From Candidatus Levyibacteriota bacterium (GTDB lineage Bacteria; Patescibacteriota; Microgenomatia; Levybacterales; UBA12049), in NCBI GenBank assembly GCA_003173995.1, contig PRDT01000014.1:1-25441 (forward strand): 25,441 bases of DNA, given 5' to 3'. Positions 1 through 8,024 of this stretch are shown in pieces. The translations under genes were made by a program, and so were the position numbers. Each line of letters starts with the position of its first letter. The first letter of the stretch is position 1. The notes beneath the pieces were generated by a model. It did no database searches. It was not told the origin of the DNA and saw only the letters and a list, made by a program, of their open reading frames with translations.

Positions 1-1062
1 AAAATAATAATCATAAATCGCCTTTTTATATAATCCAAAAATCAGTATTCCTCCAACAAGCCATATCAAAATTAATAATAATTTTTCTAAATTATTTTTT
101 TGCTTCGTTTTATAGGCAGTAACTATTTGCCAAAAGAAAATCCCTAGACTTGTAATACCAAGAAGTGTAGGAAAAATATACGAGTAAATAAGGGAAGGAG
201 TAATCTTAGCTACCTTTTCTATCGAAGGTGCGTTAAGAGGTAGTCTTCCAAAAAGTCGCAGGAATACATTACCAAAAGTTACCAATGGATTTCCTTGACT
301 TGTTACTTTACCTGAATGGAAGATAAATGTATAGAAATTACGTGCATTAATAAATTCATGTCGGACTTCAAATCCTAAATAAGGCAACATACCAATAATA
401 AATCCAACAATTATAAAGAAACCTGGTATGACGACCGAAGATATCCACGATGTTTTTTTGGCAAACAATATTTTGTAAAGAAAAATATAAGGAAAAATAA
501 CTAATACCAAAGCACCTGTGACAAAATGCAATTCAACAAGTATCCCCCATATGAGTCCAACAAGAAAAAAGAATAATTTATTTCTTTGTGTTACTGCTTT
601 GTAAAGGACGTAGATAAGAAGCAAAGCAAAAAATGGAATTGGATTGGGATTCCATGATGAGCGTGAATACATGATAATAACTGGCGCAATGGCATAAAAT
701 GTCGCTGCGAGTAATCCTACTGCGGGACTAAAAAATTCTCTTCCAATTTTATAGACAAACCAAACTGTTATTGTTCCAAGGATTCCTATCATAACTGCCG
801 GTCCTACCGGGTCATAATGGAAAAGCCATAAGAAAGGCACCATAAAGTAATAATAAAGAGGACCAAAGAAAAAACCCCCAATAGATGCCGTTGGCCCTAG
901 AAGTGTTAAATGACCATGAAGAATATTGTAGGCAACAAGAGCATCTCTTCCCTCATCGCCCAGAAATGTCATATAATCCCCAATTTTATAGAGACGTAAA
1001 ACGCCTGCTACAATAATTATTATTGCTATATATATATTTTGAAATGTTAGAAATTTTTTCAT
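1..1062 (-). CDS. GT39-like (GT-C) membrane glycosyltransferase, C-terminus cut off by window edge
   Basis: The frame is open from an ATG at 1062 to the first base of the window (354 codons, no stop), so the C-terminus is missing. The protein is strongly hydrophobic. A first membrane segment (about residues 9-24) is followed by a luminal/outer loop with the acidic pair D36-E37 in a DEGRDA motif, the place where GT-C enzymes such as ArnT/PMT carry their catalytic acid. Further on are a GPTASIGG stretch, an FFFGPLYYY stretch and a YSRSSWNPNP motif, which I associate with GT39-like proteins of Microgenomates. By family, these enzymes move a sugar from a polyprenyl-phosphate donor to an acceptor outside the cytoplasmic membrane. 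The gene follows the DPM-type GT2 gene, which would make such a donor. Acceptor and sugar cannot be read from the sequence. Confidence 0.8.
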   Translation of the reverse strand, partial: MKKFLTFQNIYIAIIIIVAGVLRLYKIGDYMTFLGDEGRDALVAYNILHGHLTLLGPTASIGGFFFGPLYYYFMVPFLWLFHYDPVGPAVMIGILGTITVWFVYKIGREFFSPAVGLLAATFYAIAPVIIMYSRSSWNPNPIPFFALLLIYVLYKAVTQRNKLFFFLVGLIWGILVELHFVTGALVLVIFPYIFLYKILFAKKTSWISSVVIPGFFIIVGFIIGMLPYLGFEVRHEFINARNFYTFIFHSGKVTSQGNPLVTFGNVFLRLFGRLPLNAPSIEKVAKITPSLIYSYIFPTLLGITSLGIFFWQIVTAYKTKQKNNLEKLLLILIWLVGGILIFGLYKKAIYDYYF

Positions 1063-1070
1063 AGATTTGT

Positions 1071-1133
1071 TTTATTATTCGAGTGAAGTCGAGAATTTCT
1101 CGATTAGGTATATTACCTCACTCGAAGAATAAA
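1071..1133. repeat. Three-part intergenic inverted repeat (long stem enclosing two hairpins)
   Basis: The arms 1071-1086 and 1118-1133 pair over 15 of 16 positions. Inside them sit two further small palindromes: 1089-1103 (tcgagaatttctcga) and 1105-1117 (roughly aggta-tat-tacct). The result is a cloverleaf-like fold filling the gap between the GT2 gene and the GT39-like gene. Neither strand has a clean T-run after the stem, so it is not a standard intrinsic terminator. It could be an mRNA processing or stability element, or a dispersed palindromic repeat. Confidence 0.6.
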
Positions 1134-1139
1134 AGGGGT

Positions 1140-2273
1140 TTATTGTGTAGATTTTTTCTTCCAAATAAATTTATTGTAGATAGTAAAATTCCAGATAAGA
1201 AGCAAACCTGTTCCTATTAAGAAATAAAGAAAATATCCCTCTTTTCCAAATAAGATGTCACCAAGAAATATTGTTCCGGTCTGAATAAAAATAACACCAA
1301 ATGCTGAAGTTAAATAAAAATGAAGGAGTTTTATGAAGTATTGTTTTGGAGAAGTAATTTTATGATGACGAAAAGTCCAAATATTATTAAAATTATAATT
1401 TGAAAAAATTGCAACAGCAGCTCCTGCAAGATTGGCAACTGTTGGGGTCAAGTTAAAAAATTCTACTCCAATTTTTAGAATTATTGCGTTAAGAAGAAAA
1501 CCAAATCCTCCCACAACTAAATACTTACCAAAAGATCCCAAAAGTAATTCCTTTATGCGAGTCAGAATAACAAATTTTACAACTTCAATGATATATCCGA
1601 CCGGCGCTATCTTTGAACTTCCTAATTTCCTGTCAGAAAAATGAAATGGTACTTCTGCAATAGTAAATCCATCTCTTATAGCCTTATGTAAAAATGATAT
1701 CTGAAAAATATATCCTTTAAAATTGCTTAATTCTTTTTTCTCTTTCAAGAACACTTCTTTCTTTAGTGCTCTATATCCGCCTGTCCAATCATGAATACTA
1801 AATTTTGTAAAAACAGTTCGAACAAAAATATTTGCAACTATAGAAAATGCTTTTCTTTGTGGTGGCCAATTTGCAGGAATTGATCCTCCTCCACTATATC
1901 TTGTTCCAATGACCATATCTGCACCTTCATCAATCTTTTTCATAAAATCTGGGATTTTCATTGGATCGTGTTGTCCATCTGCATCCATTTCAAAGACAAC
2001 ATCCGCTCCCATATGTTCAATTGCATAGCTCATCCCACGTATATAGGCTGCTCCTAAACCATGTTTGGGTCCCTGGGAAATATCTATATTTTTCCATTTC
2101 TTCATGAATTCACGTATTTCATCTGCAGTTCCATCTGGAGAATTATCGTCAGCAACAAGAATTGCCATTTCATGGTTTTCGACTTTCGGAAATACTACTT
2201 CTTCTAAAAGAGGAATCAACTTGTGAACATTTTCCTTTTCGTTATAAGTAGGGAGAATAATAACTGCTTTCAT
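1140..2273 (-). CDS. Polyprenyl-phosphate mannose synthase-like GT2 fused to a GtrA membrane domain
   Basis: Residues 1-240 form a family-2 glycosyltransferase of the dolichol-phosphate mannose synthase type: LPTYNEKENV at 7-16, ADDNSPDGT at 41-49, the metal-binding DADGQHD at 97-103, and IGTRYSGGG at 122-130. Residues about 247-372 are a GtrA-like domain with four hydrophobic segments, ending in a Lys-rich tail. By family, the enzyme transfers a sugar (often mannose or glucose) from a nucleotide sugar to a polyprenyl phosphate, and GtrA parts help flip or anchor the lipid-linked sugar. The stop of the upstream epimerase gene directly abuts this ATG with no ribosome-binding site, suggesting translational coupling. 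The downstream GT39-like gene could use the product. The sugar specificity is inferred, not seen. Confidence 0.88.
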   Translation of the reverse strand: MKAVIILPTYNEKENVHKLIPLLEEVVFPKVENHEMAILVADDNSPDGTADEIREFMKKWKNIDISQGPKHGLGAAYIRGMSYAIEHMGADVVFEMDADGQHDPMKIPDFMKKIDEGADMVIGTRYSGGGSIPANWPPQRKAFSIVANIFVRTVFTKFSIHDWTGGYRALKKEVFLKEKKELSNFKGYIFQISFLHKAIRDGFTIAEVPFHFSDRKLGSSKIAPVGYIIEVVKFVILTRIKELLLGSFGKYLVVGGFGFLLNAIILKIGVEFFNLTPTVANLAGAAVAIFSNYNFNNIWTFRHHKITSPKQYFIKLLHFYLTSAFGVIFIQTGTIFLGDILFGKEGYFLYFLIGTGLLLIWNFTIYNKFIWKKKSTQ

Positions 2274-3242
2274 TTATGTACTTTTGAAATATTCTATGAG
2301 CTTTTTCAAACCTTCTTCTAGTGTAACCTTTGGTTCCCAGGAAAGCAATGCTTTTGCCTTTGTGATATCTGCACGACGTCTCAACGGATCATCCTTAGGC
2401 AATTCTTCACTAAAAATAATCTCACTTTGAGAATCAGTTAATTTTTTCACCATTTCTGCATATTCCTGTACGGTAAATTCAAATTCTGATCCTAAATTAA
2501 TTATTTCCCCCTTCAAATTTTCAGCCATCATAAACTTTATAAGTCCATCTACCATATCAGATACATAAATAAGAGACCTCGTTTGCTTGCCATCTCCAAA
2601 AATAGTTATAGGAGCCCCAGTGAGTGCTTGATTGATAAAGTCCACAATCATTCGTCTATCCTCTTTTTGCATATTTGGGCCGTAGGTATTAAAAATTCGA
2701 GCAATACGGGCATCCACTCCCTTTTCTCTCACAAAATAGGCCACCAACGTCTCACCAAATCTTTTTGCCTCATCATAGACTGATCTTGGACCTGTTGTTG
2801 AGACATTTCCTCTATAAGTCTCTTTTTGTGGATGCTCGAGAGGGTCTCCATATGTCTCTGATGTGGAGCTGAATAAAAATCTCGCATGATATTTTTCAGC
2901 AAGTCTTAGCATATTAAGTGTTCCATTTGTATTGACCATCATCGTCTCCATGGGAAGTGCATGATAGGAAAGCTTACTATGATGGTTTGGAGAAGCTGGA
3001 GAAGCTAAATGGAACAAGAAATCTACACTTTCTGGCAATTTTTCAGCAAGTTCAGCTTCTGGTCTCGTAACATCAAAGTCGATAAACTCGAAATGGGGGT
3101 TTTCTAAGAGTGCTGCAATATTTTTCTCATTCCCTGTCAATAAATTATCAACACATATTACGCGATAACCATCTTCAATGAGGTGTTTGCATAAATGAGA
3201 ACCAATAAATCCTGCTCCACCGGTGACAACAACTGTTTGCAT
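2274..3242 (-). CDS. UDP-glucuronate decarboxylase (UDP-xylose synthase) type NAD-dependent epimerase
   Basis: This is an extended short-chain dehydrogenase/reductase of 322 residues with the Rossmann motif GGAGFIG at 8-14. Its catalytic set is a Thr/Ser-Ser-Glu segment (STSETYGDP at 126-134) and Tyr156-x3-Lys160 within SVYDEAKR. The HLASPASPNHH stretch near residue 79 and the YDEAKR form are typical of UDP-glucuronate decarboxylases rather than of simple 4-epimerases. By family, it converts UDP-glucuronate to UDP-xylose with a tightly bound NAD+. The substrate would come from the UDP-glucose dehydrogenase encoded at 5845-7158. It sits 4 nt after gmd and directly before the GT2-GtrA gene in the same minus-strand run. 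A different NDP-sugar 4-epimerase/decarboxylase activity remains possible. Confidence 0.82.
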   Translation of the reverse strand: MQTVVVTGGAGFIGSHLCKHLIEDGYRVICVDNLLTGNEKNIAALLENPHFEFIDFDVTRPEAELAEKLPESVDFLFHLASPASPNHHSKLSYHALPMETMMVNTNGTLNMLRLAEKYHARFLFSSTSETYGDPLEHPQKETYRGNVSTTGPRSVYDEAKRFGETLVAYFVREKGVDARIARIFNTYGPNMQKEDRRMIVDFINQALTGAPITIFGDGKQTRSLIYVSDMVDGLIKFMMAENLKGEIINLGSEFEFTVQEYAEMVKKLTDSQSEIIFSEELPKDDPLRRRADITKAKALLSWEPKVTLEEGLKKLIEYFKST

Positions 3243-3246
3243 AAGA

Positions 3247-4218
3247 TTATCGTGACTTTTCTAATTCAACGTCAGCTTTCACCATCATTTCAACCAGTTG
3301 GGGGAATGATGTTTTTGGCTCCCAGCCGAGGACACTTTTTGCTTTACTGTAATCTCCTATCAAGTGATCGACTTCTGCTGGGCGCAAATGTTTTGGATGA
3401 TTAGAAACGACATATTTTTGCCAATCCTCTATTCCAACAGTCTTAAAAGAAAGTTCTACAAACTCTTGCACACTATGTGTTTCTCCTGTTGCAACAACAT
3501 AATCATCAGGAGTATCATGCTGAAGCATCATCCACATTGCTTCAACATAATCTCCAGCAAACCCCCAATCTCTCTTTGCATCAAGATTACCAAGTTCTAA
3601 TTTATCTTGTTTGCCAAGAGAAATCTTTGCTACTGCATTGCTAATCTTTCGTGTCACAAATTCAAGCCCTCGTCGAGGAGATTCGTGGTTAAACAAAATA
3701 CCTGAGCATGCAAACATATTAAAGCTTTCTCGATAATTGAGAGTAATGTAATGACCGTATACTTTTGCAACTCCATATGGACTTCGTGGGTAAAATCGAG
3801 TTGTTTCAGTCTGTGGAACTTCAACAACTTTTCCAAACATTTCTGAGGATGATGCCTGATAGAATTTTGCATCTGGCTTGACTGTTCTCACTGCCTCAAG
3901 CATACGAGTAACACCAATACCTGTAAATTCACCTGTCAAAACTGGTTGATCCCATGATGTTTTCACGAATGACTGTGCAGCCAAATTGTAGACTTCATCA
4001 GGTTGTGATTCCCTAACTGCTGCAACAAGAGAACTTGAATCAAGAAGATCTGCAGAAAGAATTTCAATTTTATCTTCAATATGCTTTATTCTTTCATTAT
4101 TAACGGTACTTGATCTTCGTGTTGTTCCGAAAACCTTATATCCTTTATTAAGAAGAAACTCTGCTAAATAGGAAGCGTCTTGTCCTGTAATTCCGGTAAT
4201 TAATGCTGTTTTTGCCAT
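3247..4218 (-). CDS. gmd: GDP-mannose 4,6-dehydratase
   Basis: The protein is 323 residues and begins with GITGQDASYLAEFLL, matching the Gmd signature except that the usual Gly after GQD is Ala15. The catalytic set is visible: SSSEMFG at 123-129 and Tyr148-x3-Lys152 in SPYGVAKVYGHY, followed by NHESPRRG and RDWGFAGDYVEAMW, both diagnostic of Gmd. It turns GDP-D-mannose into GDP-4-keto-6-deoxy-D-mannose with bound NADP+. The gene directly upstream (4256-5215) encodes the matching reductase, so the expected product of the pair is GDP-D-rhamnose. It is slightly shorter than the common 345-370-residue bacterial enzymes, but no motif is missing. Confidence 0.95.
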   Translation of the reverse strand: MAKTALITGITGQDASYLAEFLLNKGYKVFGTTRRSSTVNNERIKHIEDKIEILSADLLDSSSLVAAVRESQPDEVYNLAAQSFVKTSWDQPVLTGEFTGIGVTRMLEAVRTVKPDAKFYQASSSEMFGKVVEVPQTETTRFYPRSPYGVAKVYGHYITLNYRESFNMFACSGILFNHESPRRGLEFVTRKISNAVAKISLGKQDKLELGNLDAKRDWGFAGDYVEAMWMMLQHDTPDDYVVATGETHSVQEFVELSFKTVGIEDWQKYVVSNHPKHLRPAEVDHLIGDYSKAKSVLGWEPKTSFPQLVEMMVKADVELEKSR

Positions 4219-4255
4219 AAAAAGAAGTATTACCTAAGCTCTAATACCATTTATT

Positions 4256-5215
4256 TTACTCAATATTTCTCCAATAGTCTAGTGTATCTTTTAACGATTG
4301 TTCAAGGCTAATTTCAGGCTTCCAACCGGTCGTATCCAATATTTTTGTATTATCCGAAACTATTTCTGGAATATCACTTGGACGAAGCTTCTGGAGATCA
4401 GTCTCCACTGTGATTTTGGTATTACTCAACCCAATAAGAGTATCCAAAATCTCTTGAATTTTATGTGATGTACCTGAGCCAATGTTATACACTTCTTCAC
4501 TTTGTCCTTTTTCCATAAGAAGTGCATATGCCCTTACCATATCTCGTACATCAGTAAAATCTCGTTTTGCATCTAAATTCCCTACCTTCACAACAGGTTC
4601 TTGCTTCCCCTTTTCAATATCAGCTATTTGCTTAGCAAAATCCGAAACAACAAATCCTGGAGCCTGTCTTGGACCTATGTGGTTAAATGGCCTTACTCGA
4701 ATAATTGGCATTTTATAGGAAAGGGCATATTGCAGACCAATAAAATCTTGAGCTACTTTAGATGAAGCATAAGGATTACCTGGACGAAGAGGAGCATCTT
4801 CATTAAGTGGGAGATTTTCTGGTCTAACATATCCATACACTTCTGCTGAGGAGATGACCATAACTTTTGTATTCATCAAATTTTCTTTTCGTAAAGATTC
4901 CAAAACAAATAACTCTGCATCAACATTATTATTAAATGTCGTAACAGGATCTTTGAAAGATGCAGCAACAGAAGCAACAGCTGCCAAATGATAAATCACA
5001 TCTGGTCTTTTTTGTGCTATGAGACTTTCAATTGCATCTTTTTGAGTCAAATCAAGTTTTACCAAATCTAACTTGTCCTTTATATTTGCGACATTATTAA
5101 TGCTATTCTCTGCTAAAAATGTCCCCGCTACCTCTACATCTGATTGAGATAAAAGATGCTCTGCCAAAAAACTTCCAGCAAATCCTGTAATACCCGTAAT
5201 AAGAACTTTGGTCAT
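4256..5215 (-). CDS. rmd: GDP-4-keto-6-deoxy-D-mannose reductase
   Basis: A 319-residue extended SDR with Rossmann motif GITGFAG at 8-14, SSAEVYG at 122-128 and Tyr149-x3-Lys153 (NPYASSK). The stretch NHIGPRQAPGFVVSDFAKQ near 178-196 and the RDFTDVRDMVRAY segment are characteristic of Rmd-type reductases, which reduce the Gmd product at C4 to GDP-D-rhamnose. It is the first gene of the minus-strand glycan run (rmd, gmd, UDP-GlcA decarboxylase, GT2-GtrA, GT39-like), and a good promoter lies just upstream. A GDP-6-deoxy-talose-forming reductase would look similar, so the stereochemistry is inferred. Confidence 0.88.
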   Translation of the reverse strand: MTKVLITGITGFAGSFLAEHLLSQSDVEVAGTFLAENSINNVANIKDKLDLVKLDLTQKDAIESLIAQKRPDVIYHLAAVASVAASFKDPVTTFNNNVDAELFVLESLRKENLMNTKVMVISSAEVYGYVRPENLPLNEDAPLRPGNPYASSKVAQDFIGLQYALSYKMPIIRVRPFNHIGPRQAPGFVVSDFAKQIADIEKGKQEPVVKVGNLDAKRDFTDVRDMVRAYALLMEKGQSEEVYNIGSGTSHKIQEILDTLIGLSNTKITVETDLQKLRPSDIPEIVSDNTKILDTTGWKPEISLEQSLKDTLDYWRNIE

Positions 5216-5224
5216 GCTAAGAGA

Positions 5225-5253
5225 ATTTTAGCAGGTTTGAAGATAGACGACAA
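5225..5253 (-). promoter_or_regulatory. Promoter of rmd operon; predicted near-leaderless
   Basis: On the minus strand, TTGTCG (5248-5253) lies 17 nt before TAAAAT (5225-5230), which is preceded by TGC, giving an extended -10. Only 9 nt separate the -10 from the rmd ATG at 5215, and no Shine-Dalgarno is present. The start site would fall 0-3 nt before the ATG. It overlaps back-to-back with the promoter of the plus-strand acetyltransferase. Confidence 0.65.
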
Positions 5254-5267
5254 CGGAGTGTTATAAT
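5237..5267 (+). promoter_or_regulatory. Promoter of GNAT gene; extended -10, predicted near-leaderless
   Basis: A consensus TATAAT at 5262-5267 is preceded by TGT (extended -10). A weak TTGAAG (5237-5242) lies 19 nt upstream. The -10 ends 9 nt before the ATG at 5277, leaving no room for a leader with a ribosome-binding site. Confidence 0.65.
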
Positions 5268-5276
5268 CATAAGCAT

Positions 5277-5843
5277 ATGTCAGAAATTACCATAAAAATA
5301 TTTGAAAAATTATCACCGGAATTAGAAAAGCAGACTGATGAATTACGATATATTGCATTTAATAAGAAAGATTTAACTCCCAAACAAAAGGAAATAAATA
5401 ATGAAAAATTTACCTTTTCAAAGGATTGTTTTGCTTATATTATTGCTTTTATACAAAATACCCCAGTTGGGTATATTCGATTATTCAAACGTACCATTCA
5501 TTTCTATGGAAAAGTGGTCATTCTTGGAGGAATTGGTGGTGTTTGTACAGATCCTCACCAACAAAGAAAAGGGATTGCAACACAAATGCTTCAAATCGCA
5601 ATCAAAGAATTAAAAAAGCAACACTGTGATATAGCATATTTGTGTACGAATATAGAAAAATTAGGAAAATTGTATGGAAAAGTAGGATTTGTTCCACTTA
5701 ACCGACAATATACATTTACTGGTAACTCAGGAAGGAAATATTTTGATACAGACGGGATGATAGCACCGATTAATTCAGAAAATATATTTCAAGAGGTACT
5801 AAACAATAAAGAAATTTTTGATTTAGAAGGATTGAATTGGTAA
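5277..5843 (+). CDS. GNAT-family N-acetyltransferase
   Basis: A 188-residue protein with the GNAT acetyl-CoA binding motif A: a beta strand (ILGGIGGVCTDP, about 82-93) followed by the pyrophosphate loop QQRKGIA at 95-101 and a helix. A later YLCTNIEKLGKLYGKVGF segment matches GNAT motif B. The C-terminal third (TFTGNSGRKYFDTDGM) resembles aminoglycoside- or small-amine-acetylating members, but this does not fix a substrate. It is the only plus-strand gene in the first 21.8 kb. It is divergent from rmd with overlapping promoters and ends 1 nt from the end of ugd. A role in N-acetylating an amino sugar is possible from context but unproven. Confidence 0.85.
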   Translation: MSEITIKIFEKLSPELEKQTDELRYIAFNKKDLTPKQKEINNEKFTFSKDCFAYIIAFIQNTPVGYIRLFKRTIHFYGKVVILGGIGGVCTDPHQQRKGIATQMLQIAIKELKKQHCDIAYLCTNIEKLGKLYGKVGFVPLNRQYTFTGNSGRKYFDTDGMIAPINSENIFQEVLNNKEIFDLEGLNW

Positions 5844-5844
5844 A

Positions 5845-7158
5845 CTATCTACCAACTCCAATGTAGCTAAATCCAAGAGCTTTCATTTTCTCAGGCTCGT
5901 AAATATTTCGTCCATCAACAATATTTGGTTGTTTCATGAGTTTTTTCAGATCTTCTACATCTAATTGTTTGAATTCATTCCACTCTGTCATAAAAATAAG
6001 AAGATCAACACCTTTTGCTACTTCATGAGCGTTATCACAAAATGTTAATCCTTTGAATTCGGCAAGACGTCTTGCATTATCCATTGCAATTGGATCATAT
6101 GCTTTTACCTTTGCCCCTGCTTTCAAGAGTTCCGGAATAACAGTTCGAGATGGCGCATCTCTCATGTCATCAGTATCAGGCTTAAATGAAAGACCCAATA
6201 CTCCAATAGATGCGTCTTTTATATTACCAGCTAACAAGCGCTTCACCTTATCTGCAACAAGATGCATTGCCTGTTTATTAATTGTCTCAACATCTTTGAG
6301 AAGATCGAATTCATATCCATTTTCATGGGCAATTGCGATAAGAGCCTTCACATCTTTAGGGAAGCAGCTTCCGCCATACCCAGCTCCTGCATTAAGGAAA
6401 TAGGTACCAACTCTTTTATCAAGACCTACTGCCTGAAGAACATCTGGACCATTTGCTCCTACTTTTTCAGAAAGCATTGCAATAGCATTTGCAAAAGATA
6501 TTTTTGTTGCGAGGAATGCATTGGAGGCATACTTGATCATTTCTGCTGTAGGGACATTAGTAAGTACAACAGTACTTCCACCGTTATTTTCAATAATTGG
6601 CTTGTGAAGCTCTACAAGCGTATCTTCTGCTCTATCAGTATCTGTACCTATAACAACTCTGTCTGGATGTTGGGTATCCCCAATTGCTTGTCCTTCTCTC
6701 AGGAATTCTGGGCATGATGCAATATCAAATTCTGCTTTATGAGGCTTCACCTTTTCAATAATCTCTTTTACTTTGTAATTCGTACCCACTGGGACAGTAC
6801 TCTTAGTGATAACAACTGTATATCCATCTAAATTCTTACCAATCTCCTCGGCTACTTGGAAAACAACAGATAAGTCTGCTTCACCTGTTGGCTTTGGCGG
6901 TGTTCCTACGGCAATAAAGACAACTTCTGATTCTGAAATCGCAGGGGAATAATCAAGAGTAAAGAGCAATCTGCCAGCTTTTACATTTCTTATAACTAAT
7001 TCTTCAAGTCCAGGTTCATAAATAGGTAGTATTCCTTTTTTGAGGTTTTCTACCTTTTCTGGAGTGTGACCAATAACCCATACTTTATTGCCCAAGTCAG
7101 CAAAAACTGCAGCTGTTACGAGTCCTACATATCCGTGGCCTAAAAATGTGATTGTCAT
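5845..7158 (-). CDS. ugd: UDP-glucose 6-dehydrogenase
   Basis: A 437-residue member of the UDP-glucose/GDP-mannose dehydrogenase family. The N-terminal NAD domain begins FLGHGYVGLVTA (5-16), GTPPKPTGEADLS lies at 85-97, and EFLREG at 151-156. The catalytic cysteine is Cys265 in GYGGSCFPKD, and GLSFKPDTDDMRDAPS is in the C-terminal substrate domain. It oxidises UDP-glucose to UDP-glucuronate with two NAD+. The product is the substrate of the decarboxylase encoded at 2274-3242. It is the last gene of the rfb run and overlaps rfbD by ATGA. It converges with the acetyltransferase gene with a single nucleotide between stop codons and no terminator hairpin. Confidence 0.95.
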   Translation of the reverse strand: MTITFLGHGYVGLVTAAVFADLGNKVWVIGHTPEKVENLKKGILPIYEPGLEELVIRNVKAGRLLFTLDYSPAISESEVVFIAVGTPPKPTGEADLSVVFQVAEEIGKNLDGYTVVITKSTVPVGTNYKVKEIIEKVKPHKAEFDIASCPEFLREGQAIGDTQHPDRVVIGTDTDRAEDTLVELHKPIIENNGGSTVVLTNVPTAEMIKYASNAFLATKISFANAIAMLSEKVGANGPDVLQAVGLDKRVGTYFLNAGAGYGGSCFPKDVKALIAIAHENGYEFDLLKDVETINKQAMHLVADKVKRLLAGNIKDASIGVLGLSFKPDTDDMRDAPSRTVIPELLKAGAKVKAYDPIAMDNARRLAEFKGLTFCDNAHEVAKGVDLLIFMTEWNEFKQLDVEDLKKLMKQPNIVDGRNIYEPEKMKALGFSYIGVGR

Positions 7159-8024
7159 AATTGTTGTTTGATAAGTTGTAATCCTTCTTCAAACCCATGA
7201 AGCGTTACACCAAGTTGTTTTATTTTAGCATTATTCATGGATAAATCAAATGGTCTTTGCGCTTTACCTTGAAAATATTCGCCACGTGTTGTTGTCTCTA
7301 TCAAATTTATATCTAGAGCAAACGTTTTTGCTATCAAAAGTGCTGCATCGTGAGGAGATAAAGACTGGCTTCCTGTCATATGATATATTCCTGTTACTTT
7401 TGCCTGTATAAGCTTGTCGAAACCAGTAGCAATGTCATCAATAAATGTTGGACAATATTTATGATCGCTAATTGCTTTAATTTCTAATCCCTGTGAGAGT
7501 CTATTTTTCATTGCTCTAAAAAAATCATTTTTTTCAAATTGCGCTCTATAAGGATAGGCAATTCGTGCAATAACCCAAGGACTTTTTGCATTTTGTACTC
7601 TTTTTTCGCCTTCATATTTTGTCGTTGCATACCAATTAACAGGGTTTGGCGTATCTTCTTCTGTATATCCTCCTTCTGGAGTGTGCTCACCATCAAAAAC
7701 AAAATCAGTTGAGATATAGATGAGCTTCTTCCCAGTTTCTTCACATGCAGCAACAACATGCTCAGTACCAAGTACATTCATTTTCCAGGGTTCGCTTTCT
7801 TCATCTAGAGACTTTTGTTCTTCAGCCCCATCTACATTGGTAAATGCGGCCATATGAATAACAACTTCTGCTTCTGAATTTTTAATTCGAGAGGTAACAG
7901 CATCGCGATTTGTAATATCTGTGTCTGTCTTGCGACTGATATCTTCAAATTCGTACGAGGAATTAAGGAGTTCAACAACCCTGGAGCCAACAAGTCCGGA
8001 AAGCCCGGTACCAATAATTTTCAC
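7155..8024 (-). CDS. rfbD: dTDP-4-dehydrorhamnose reductase-like (RmlD family)
   Basis: A 289-residue RmlD-type SDR: nucleotide-binding GLSGLVG at 7-13, STDFVFDG at 105-112, and Tyr132-x3-Lys136 in WYATTKYEGE. The length matches the family (about 285-300). The usual reaction is NADPH-dependent reduction of dTDP-4-keto-L-rhamnose. That substrate needs the 3,5-epimerase RmlC, which is not encoded in this window, so the true substrate may differ or RmlC may be elsewhere. It overlaps the Nudix gene upstream and ugd downstream by 4 nt each. Confidence 0.85.
   Translation of the reverse strand: MKIIGTGLSGLVGSRVVELLNSSYEFEDISRKTDTDITNRDAVTSRIKNSEAEVVIHMAAFTNVDGAEEQKSLDEESEPWKMNVLGTEHVVAACEETGKKLIYISTDFVFDGEHTPEGGYTEEDTPNPVNWYATTKYEGEKRVQNAKSPWVIARIAYPYRAQFEKNDFFRAMKNRLSQGLEIKAISDHKYCPTFIDDIATGFDKLIQAKVTGIYHMTGSQSLSPHDAALLIAKTFALDINLIETTTRGEYFQGKAQRPFDLSMNNAKIKQLGVTLHGFEEGLQLIKQQL

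Noticed and set aside
1071..1133. Intrinsic terminator after the GT2 gene
   Set aside because: The stem is strong but no T-run follows on either strand, and the next gene on the same strand starts 9 nt further on.
6053..6717. Open plus-strand frames of 116 and 151 codons opposite ugd
   Set aside because: They mirror a strongly conserved enzyme gene, show no domain, and have no promoter or ribosome-binding site.
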